Below, one piece after another: positions 34,242 to 42,400 of a stretch of DNA of 57,913 nt. This DNA is from JBMYYR01 sp965243605 (lineage in GTDB: Bacteria > Bacteroidota > Bacteroidia > Flavobacteriales > CAJXXR01), in assembly GCA_965243605.1 (NCBI GenBank), contig CBDEVQ010000093.1:1-57913 (forward strand). Reading direction: 5' to 3'. A model generated the notes under the pieces. It was not told the DNA's origin and did not search any database. It saw only the letters and a list, made by a program, of their open reading frames with translations. The stretch's first letter is position 1, and every line of letters starts with the position of its first letter. Position numbers and translations under genes: made by a program.

Positions 34242-36173
34242 ATGAAAGATTTTGAGCTATACGTAGACTCAATAAATGAGTTCAACCGTTATAAAAGTAG
34301 AGAAGTTAAGGTTGGAAATATTGGTGTTGGAGGTAATAATCCAATCCGAGTCCAATCAATGACTACTACAGATACAATGGATACAGAAGCCACAGTTGCA
34401 GAATGTCTAGAACTTATTAATGCAGGTTGTGAAATAATTCGAATAACTGCACCTGGAAAACGTGAAGCTGAGAATCTACAAAATATAAAGAATGAACTTG
34501 AAAAGCAAGGTCATAATGTTCCTCTGGTAGCGGATATACATTTTACCCCAATAGCGGCGGAAGTATCAGCTAAAATTGTTGATAAGGTTAGAGTAAATCC
34601 TGGGAATTATATCGATAAGAAAAAGTTTAAAATCATAGAATATGATGATGTGACTTACCAAAAAGATGTCGATAAAATAAAGAAAAGGTTTGCTCCGTTA
34701 ATTGAAATATGTAAAGCGCATGGAACAGCTATGCGTATAGGAACTAATCATGGCTCTTTATCCGATCGAATATTAAGTCGATATGGAGATACGCCCCAAG
34801 GAATGGTTGAAAGTGCAATGGAATTTTTAAGAATCTGTAAAGCCCTAGAATACCATGATGTCATCTTGTCAATGAAAGCTAGTAATACAATTATCATGGT
34901 TCAAGCCTATAGATTGTTAATTGTAGCCATGCAAAATGAAGGAATGAATTATCCTTTACATCTTGGAGTAACCGAAGCAGGAGATGGTGATGATGGAAGA
35001 GTGAAATCGGCCGTAGGAATGGGTACTTTATTGCTAGATGGAATTGGAGATACCATTCGAGTATCGTTAACTGAATCGCCCGTTTTTGAAATCCCTGTGG
35101 CTAAAGCCATGCTAAATAACCTTGAAGGTCAGGTTCCGTCAAATATTATTCAAAAATTTGAACATAAATTACCTTATTCTCCTTATCAATTCTCAAGACG
35201 TAAAAGTCTTAATATAGGTAATATAGGTCATGGATATGTGCCTGTAGTGGTTGCTGATGTATCTAGATTACAAAAGGTTGATGTTTCAGACTTAACAGAG
35301 TTAGATTTACGTTATCAAGAGAAATTAGATAAGTGGAAAATTGGAGATTTAGCACCTGATTATTTATTTAATACGAAGAAATTTGAATTTGAACTTACTG
35401 GAATGACCCAGGTTATTCCATCTTCAAGCCATTTAGATCGAAATACGGAAAACTCTAATAAATTCGGAAATTGGACAGTAGAAGAGTACGAGAATGCAAA
35501 AAATAAATCTGAGAAAGCTAATTTCATACATGTAGATGCTTCAAATTTAGTAATTTGTAACAAATTTCAAGACGATTCTACAGTAATATGGGTACTTTCA
35601 AGTACTAACAATAATCCACTGTTGGAATTAAGAAGATGGATTTTGGAATTGGAAACTGTCAACAAATTAAAACATCCTATTTTAATCAAATTTGAATCTG
35701 AAAAGACCTTAAAATTGGATGTTCAAATGATTGCTTCTTCTCACATAGGAGCATTATTGTTAGACGGATTAGTCGACGGAATTTGGATGATTCCGAACAG
35801 TAAGAAACAACTTAAAGTATTTAATGAATTAGCCTTTGGAATTTTACAATCCGCACGAGCTAGGTCGTCTAAAACAGAATACATTTCATGTCCGTCATGT
35901 GGTCGTACATTGTTTGATTTACAGGAGACTACGGCTAAAGTAAGACAAGCTACTGAGCACTTGAAAGGCTTGAAAATTGGAGTAATGGGATGTATTGTAA
36001 ATGGTCCTGGTGAAATGGCAGATGCAGATTACGGTTATGTAGGGACTGGTGTTGGTAAAATAACATTGTATAAAGGTCAAGAAGTAATGAAACGCAACTT
36101 AGATTCTGAAGTAGCTGTAAATGAGTTAATTTCCTTAATTAAGGAATACGGAGACTGGAAAGAGCGCATTTAG
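34242..36173 (+). CDS. ispG: 4-hydroxy-3-methylbut-2-enyl diphosphate synthase (long form)
   Basis: Fe-S enzyme of the non-mevalonate isoprenoid pathway. At 643 residues it is the long form, with an extra domain (about residues 280-520) between the TIM barrel and the cluster-binding part, as in plants and Bacteroidota. The start YKSREVKVGNIGVGGNNPIRVQSMTTTDT is typical. Cluster ligands are in YISCPSCGRTLFDLQ and GVMGCIVNGPGEMADADYGYVG. The 5' gap (33999-34241) contains a near-match promoter (GAACTTTG, 34215-34222) and a short inverted repeat (TTTTTCATT / AATGAAAAA). Confidence 0.95.
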   Translation: MKDFELYVDSINEFNRYKSREVKVGNIGVGGNNPIRVQSMTTTDTMDTEATVAECLELINAGCEIIRITAPGKREAENLQNIKNELEKQGHNVPLVADIHFTPIAAEVSAKIVDKVRVNPGNYIDKKKFKIIEYDDVTYQKDVDKIKKRFAPLIEICKAHGTAMRIGTNHGSLSDRILSRYGDTPQGMVESAMEFLRICKALEYHDVILSMKASNTIIMVQAYRLLIVAMQNEGMNYPLHLGVTEAGDGDDGRVKSAVGMGTLLLDGIGDTIRVSLTESPVFEIPVAKAMLNNLEGQVPSNIIQKFEHKLPYSPYQFSRRKSLNIGNIGHGYVPVVVADVSRLQKVDVSDLTELDLRYQEKLDKWKIGDLAPDYLFNTKKFEFELTGMTQVIPSSSHLDRNTENSNKFGNWTVEEYENAKNKSEKANFIHVDASNLVICNKFQDDSTVIWVLSSTNNNPLLELRRWILELETVNKLKHPILIKFESEKTLKLDVQMIASSHIGALLLDGLVDGIWMIPNSKKQLKVFNELAFGILQSARARSSKTEYISCPSCGRTLFDLQETTAKVRQATEHLKGLKIGVMGCIVNGPGEMADADYGYVGTGVGKITLYKGQEVMKRNLDSEVAVNELISLIKEYGDWKERI

Positions 36174-36194
36174 AATCCATAAAACATAAAAATT

Positions 36195-36238
36195 AAAAGA
36201 GGTATTTCTAATATAGGGGAAATACCTCTTTTGCTTTT
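36195..36238 (+). terminator. Terminator after ispG
   Basis: Stem AAAAGAGGTATTTC / GAAATACCTCTTTT with a 10-base loop and T-rich tail. Confidence 0.8.
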
Positions 36239-36366
36239 CAGGTATAAACCCCTGCTTGATCACGGTTCAATACGTATATTAATTGATTTAAAGTTAACTG
36301 TTTATTATAAGTTTTGTTTTTTGGTTCTTTTTATGCCAATCTTTTTTTGTACTAATATAAAAGAAT

Positions 36367-36374
36367 TATATTTG
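36367..36374 (+). promoter_or_regulatory. -7 box of the giant adhesin gene
   Basis: TATATTTG, an exact TAnnTTTG match, with a TTG at 36347-36349 at near-consensus spacing for the -33 element. It implies a leader of about 60 bases. Confidence 0.65.
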
Positions 36375-36386
36375 TGACGTTTGTCC

Positions 36387-36413
36387 CTATCTGATAATGA
36401 CATTATTAGATAG
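36387..36413 (+). promoter_or_regulatory. Hairpin in the adhesin mRNA leader
   Basis: CTATCTGATAAT pairs with ATTATTAGATAG (one G-T) around a small loop. It lies between the likely transcription start and the ATG, with no T-run, so it may affect mRNA stability or translation. Confidence 0.45.
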
Positions 36414-36440
36414 TATTGTTTATTTATAATTAATATTTCT

Positions 36441-39400
36441 ATGAGGAATTTTGTACAAAGTAGAAGACTAAAGGCATTGTTTGCTTTGGTTTTTCTTTCC
36501 TTTGTAGGTGTAGAAGTAAATGCTCAAGATACTGTTACAGTGTCTTATACGCATACTTTTACACGTAACCAAACGTACTGTTCTATTGATGCACAGTTTA
36601 GCGATTGGGTTACCTTTTTGGATAGCATTGAAACTCTTCAAGCTACCGGTGACTATCGTTTTATTGAAGCAAAGTACAACAGTAATGATGGTTCTAGTAC
36701 AAAGGAACATGTTTATGGTGGAGTGGATATTGATCCATTTATCACCGACCTTGTAAGCCTAGATACTACTGCGGTAGGTGGTGTAGGTTCTGCAAGCTAC
36801 CTGTCAGGAGGTGGAGACCAATGGTGGATTACTTCTGGTTGTGAGGTATCAGGAGCAGCGTTAGCATCTTGTGCCGCTGGAACGTACCCACGTATTGCAG
36901 TTGAAATTAACCCTGACGTACCTTTTGGGTGTAACCCAAATGTTGAATCAGCACTAAGACCTGCTATTGGAAACAGTAGTTGGGGAGGTTCATTTGGAGC
37001 TACAGTGCCACAATCGGTTGCAGTTGCAGGACCAGCAGAGACAATTACTTTCTCTGTTCGTTACGTAGATGCTGCTGCACCAATCCCAGTTTGTTTTACA
37101 GATACAGTAGATGTATATGTTGATGACTTAGGAGGGTACACTGTATTACTAGAGCACATTGATAGCGCAAGTTATGATGAATTCTTAAATCCAACTTTAC
37201 CAGGTTCGCCTACAGTAGGATGGGGAATTGAAACATATACTTTATCAACTGGATTAATGACTTGTGATTCTATTGGACCAAGAGATGTTCTTTTGACAAT
37301 AGTTGATTCAGCAGGAAATGATAGTACTTGTGTTACTGTAATAAATGTTTTAGATACAATTAATCCTCATGCTTTAGCAGCGGATACAACTGTATATTTA
37401 GACGGTTCAGGATCAATCTCAATTGATGCGACTTACTTAAACGCGGGTAGTTATGATAACTGTAACGCAGGTGGTACAATTGAAATTTCAGATACTGTAT
37501 TTACTTGTACCGGAGTATTCTCGGATACATTAATTATGATTGATGGATCTGGAAATACAGATACAGCATATGCAATGGTAACTGTATTAGATACAGTAGC
37601 ACCAACAGCTAACTGTATTGCTTCTCCATTTGAATTATATTTAGATTCAACCGGAGTTGCCGTTTTAGTTGCTGATAGTTTAGATGATGGAAGTGTTGAT
37701 AATGTTGGGTGTTCAAGCTTAACTTTTTCAGCTGATATAGATACATTCAGATGTGCAGATGCACTTACAACGGAAGATATTGGATCAATTAGTGTTATTT
37801 TAACCGTAACAGATTCTTCAGGTAATTCATCAACTTGTAGTGCTGAGGTAGCTGTATATGATACAATTGCTCCTACTTCAAATCTTTTCGATTCGCTTAC
37901 AGTGTATGTAGACCAATCTGGAGTTGCTTATATTGATAGTGCATTAGTGGATAGTGCTACATTTGATGCTTGTGCATTAGATTTTATTGATGTTGAAATT
38001 CTTACTGTAACTTGTGATTCAGTAGATTCTACATTCTATAACTATGTAAGAGTAGTTGATTACTATGGAAATGAAGCTGAAGAAGATTCAGTATTTATTA
38101 CTGTATTAGATACAATTGCTCCAGTATTAGATCTTAATGATACTATTTTCGCATATTTAGATGCTAGTGGAAACTATACATTAGATTCTGCAACTGTAGA
38201 TAATGCTACAGCTGATAACTGTACAGGATTTACTTTAGCATTAAACCAAACTACATTTGATTGTTCAGAAGCTGGTGATACAGTAGCGGTACTTATTACT
38301 GCAACAGATTTAGATAATACACCTTCTTCTTCTTCTCAAAATATATATGTAGTACTTCAAGACACAGTTGCTCCTGTAATTACAGCAGTAGCTGCTGATA
38401 CACTTTATTTAGGTGCTTCTGGAGATTTAGCAGTTGATAGTAATGCATTCGCAACAGCAACAGATGCTTGTGGTGTATTATCAATTTCTGCTGATATTGA
38501 TTCAGTAGATTGTTCAGATATCGTAGGATCTCCTTTAACTGTTACAACTACTGCAACAGATTCAAACGGAAATACTTCTTCTGGTGTTACGGCTCTTACT
38601 GTTTTAGATACTTTAAATCCTACTGTAACAACAGTACCTAATTTAAATGTTTATTTAGATGCTTCAGGTAATGCAGTTCTAGATTCAAATGCTTTTGATT
38701 CTGGATCTACAGACAACTGTGCTATAGACTCATTCGCTTTATCAATTAGCTCATTCGATTGTTCATATATCAATGCTACTAATGATAGTGTTGTAACTGT
38801 AACAACTTATGCTTGGGATGAAAGTGATAACTTAGATTCTAATACATCTACAGCGACTATTATCGATACAATTGCTCCTATTGTAACTTGTAACGATACT
38901 GTAGTTTATTTAAATGCTAGTGGATATGCTTTAATTGATACATCATTCGTATTAGATAATGTAATCGATAACTGTCCATCTACTTTAACTTACTCATTAA
39001 GTCAGGATACTATTTTCTGTGCAGATTTCGATACAGTAATGATTACTTTATCAATCACTGATGCTCAAGGAAATGTTGGTACTTGTGTTTCTACTGTTGC
39101 TGTAATGGATACTTTAGCACCAGTTGCTATTGCAAACAATGTTACTATCTATAGTGATTCTATGGGGATTGCTAAATTAGATTCTCAATTTGTAAGAGAT
39201 GTTGTTGATAATGGTTCTTTCGATAACTGTTCATTTGAATTAACTGTAAGTGATTCAATTTTCGACTGTTCTCAAGAAGGGTTAAACCTAATAACATTAA
39301 TTGCTACTGATATTGCTGGAAATGTAGGAACTGTAGACTTCTTCGTAACTGTTGATGATACAATTAAGCCTCAAGCTGTAGGTAAAGACGTTACTGTTGC

Positions 39401-42400
39401 ATTAAATGATAATGGAACGGTAAGTATTGACCCTAGTTTAGTGGATTCTGCTTCTTGGGATAACTGTATGGATAATATGACTTTTGACTTATCACAAGCA
39501 AATTTCGATTGTTCAAACTTAGGAGCTAACACAATTACATTTAGTGTTCAAGATGGTAACGGTCAAGCAGATTCTATGGATGTTGTAATAACAATTATAG
39601 ATCAAACTTTACCAAATGCTATTGCACAAAACATTGTAGTGTATTTAGATGGTGCTGGACAAGCAGTAATTACTGCTAATGATGTAGATAATGGATCAGT
39701 TGATAACTGTGGATTAGATTCAATGTGGTTATCTAAAGATACATTAACATGTGACGATCTTGGAGTAACTCCAATTTCATTATTTGTAACGGATAACAAT
39801 GGTAACCAAAATTCAGCTGCTGCATTAGTAACTGTAATGGATACAATTGCTCCAGTTGTAGTTACTCAAAATGTAACATTATACCTAGACTCTGTTGGTA
39901 ATGTTCCAACGGTAGATGCTGCTTTATTTGAAAACGGTTCATCTGATAACTGTGGATTTACAGCAGAATTATTAACTAAGATTGATTACGATTGTACTCA
40001 TGCTGGAGATAATAATGTAGACATTAAGTATTCTGACCTTGCAGGTAATGAGGTTATAACTACTGCAATTTTAACAATTGTTGATAGTATTGCTCCAGTT
40101 GCAATTGCTCAAGATATTGTTGTTGAATTAGATGCTAACGGAACTGTATCTATTACTCCAGCTATGATTAATAATAATTCATACGATGACTGTACTGCAT
40201 TAACTTATACATTAGATATTACTTCATTCGATTGTACGAATATTGGAACTAACCCTATTGTATTAACAGTAACAGATGCATCAGGAAACGCTGCAACAGC
40301 TTCAGCTGTAGTAACAGTTTCAGATGTAACTGGACCTTTAGTTAACTTAAATGCGTTAACAAGATCGTTAGATGCTTCAGGAAACGTAACAGTAATTGCT
40401 GCAGAATTTGATAATGGAACATCTGATTCTTGTGGAATTGCTTCTACAACAATTGATGTAACAACATTTAACTGTGCTAACATCGGATTAAATACAATTA
40501 CGTTTACAGCTACTGATGTTAATGGAAATGTTTCTATTGAAACAACAACATTAACTATTGTAGATGATTTAAACCCAACTGTAATTGGTCAAGATGTAAC
40601 AGCTTACTTAAATGCAGATGGAAATACTTCAGTTAGCGTTTCAGATATTGATAACGGATCAACTGATAACTGTGATATTACATTATCACTTGATGTAATG
40701 AACTTCGACTGTACAATGACTGGTGTAAACCAAGTTATTTTAACCGGAGTTGATGGAAGCGGAAATGCTTCATCTGATACAGTAACAGTAACAGTAATGG
40801 ATACAATTTCACCAATGGCAATGGCTCAAGATATTTCAGTTGAGTTAGATGTTAATGGAGATGCTACTATTACAACAGCGATGATTAATAATAATTCATC
40901 AGATAACTGTGCTGGATTAACATATGCATTAGATGTAACTTCATTCGATTGTACGAATATTGGAACTAACCCTATTGTATTAACAGTAACAGATGCATCA
41001 GGAAACACTGCAACAGCTTCAGCTGTAGTAACAGTTTCAGATGTAACTGGACCTTTAGTTAACTTAAATGCATTAACAAGATCACTAGATGGATTAGGTA
41101 ATGTAGTCGTAACTGCTGCAGAATTTGATAACGGAACTTCAGATGCTTGTGGAATTGTTTCTACAACAATTGATGTATCTGCATTCGATTGTTCAAACAT
41201 CGGATTAAATACAGTAACATTTACAGCAACTGATATTAATGGAAATGTATCTACAGGTACAACAACATTAACTATCTTAGATGATGAATCTCCAATTGTA
41301 AAAGGTCAAGACGTAACAGCTTACCTAAATGCAGATGGAAATACTTCAGTTAGCGTTTCAGATATTGATAATGGATCAACTGATAACTGTGATTTAACAT
41401 TATCACTTGATTTAATGAACTTCGACTGTACAATGACTGGTGCAAACCAAGTTATTTTAACTGGAGTTGATGGAAGTGGAAATGCTTCTTCTGATACAGT
41501 AACAGTAACAGTAATGGATACAATTTCACCAATGGCAATGGCTCAAGATATTTCAGTTGAGTTAGATGTTAATGGAGATGCTTCTATTACAACAGCGATG
41601 ATTAATAATAATTCATCAGATAACTGTGCTGGATTAACATATGCATTAGATGTAACTTCATTTAACTGTACTAACATTGGATTAAACGATGTTGTATTAA
41701 CAGTAACTGATGCTTCAGGAAATGCTTCAACAGATTCAGCTGTAGTAACAGTATTAGATGTTACAGCACCTGTAATTAGCTTAAATGCATTAACAAGATC
41801 ATTAGATGCTTCAGGTGATGTTGTAGTAACTGCTGCAGAATTTGATAACGGAACTTCAGATGCTTGTGGAATTGCTTCTACAACAATTGATGTATCTGCT
41901 TTCGATTGTTCAAACATCGGATTAAATACAGTAACATTTACAGCAACTGATGTTAACGGAAATGTATCTACAGGTACAACAACATTAACAATTGTTGATG
42001 ATATGTTACCAAATGTAGTTGGGCAAGATATTACTGTAAGCTTAAATGCTGATGGTAACGCAACAATTGTAGTTGCTGATGTTGATGATAATTCTTCTGA
42101 CAACTGTGGTCTTACTTTATCTTTAGATGTTACTAATTTCGATTGTACTATGACTGGTGCAAATGAAGTAATCTTAACTGGAGTTGATCCAAGTGGAAAT
42201 ACTTCTTCTGATACAGTAACTGTAACAATTGTAGATGATGTATTCCCAACAGCTATAGCTCAAAACGTAATTGCTGAATTAGATGCTAGTGGAGTAGCGA
42301 CTATTACACCAGAAATGGTTGATAATGGTTCTTATGATAACTGTGCAGGTATTACTTTATCTTTATCTAATACAACATATGCTTGTTTCTTAGCTGGAAC

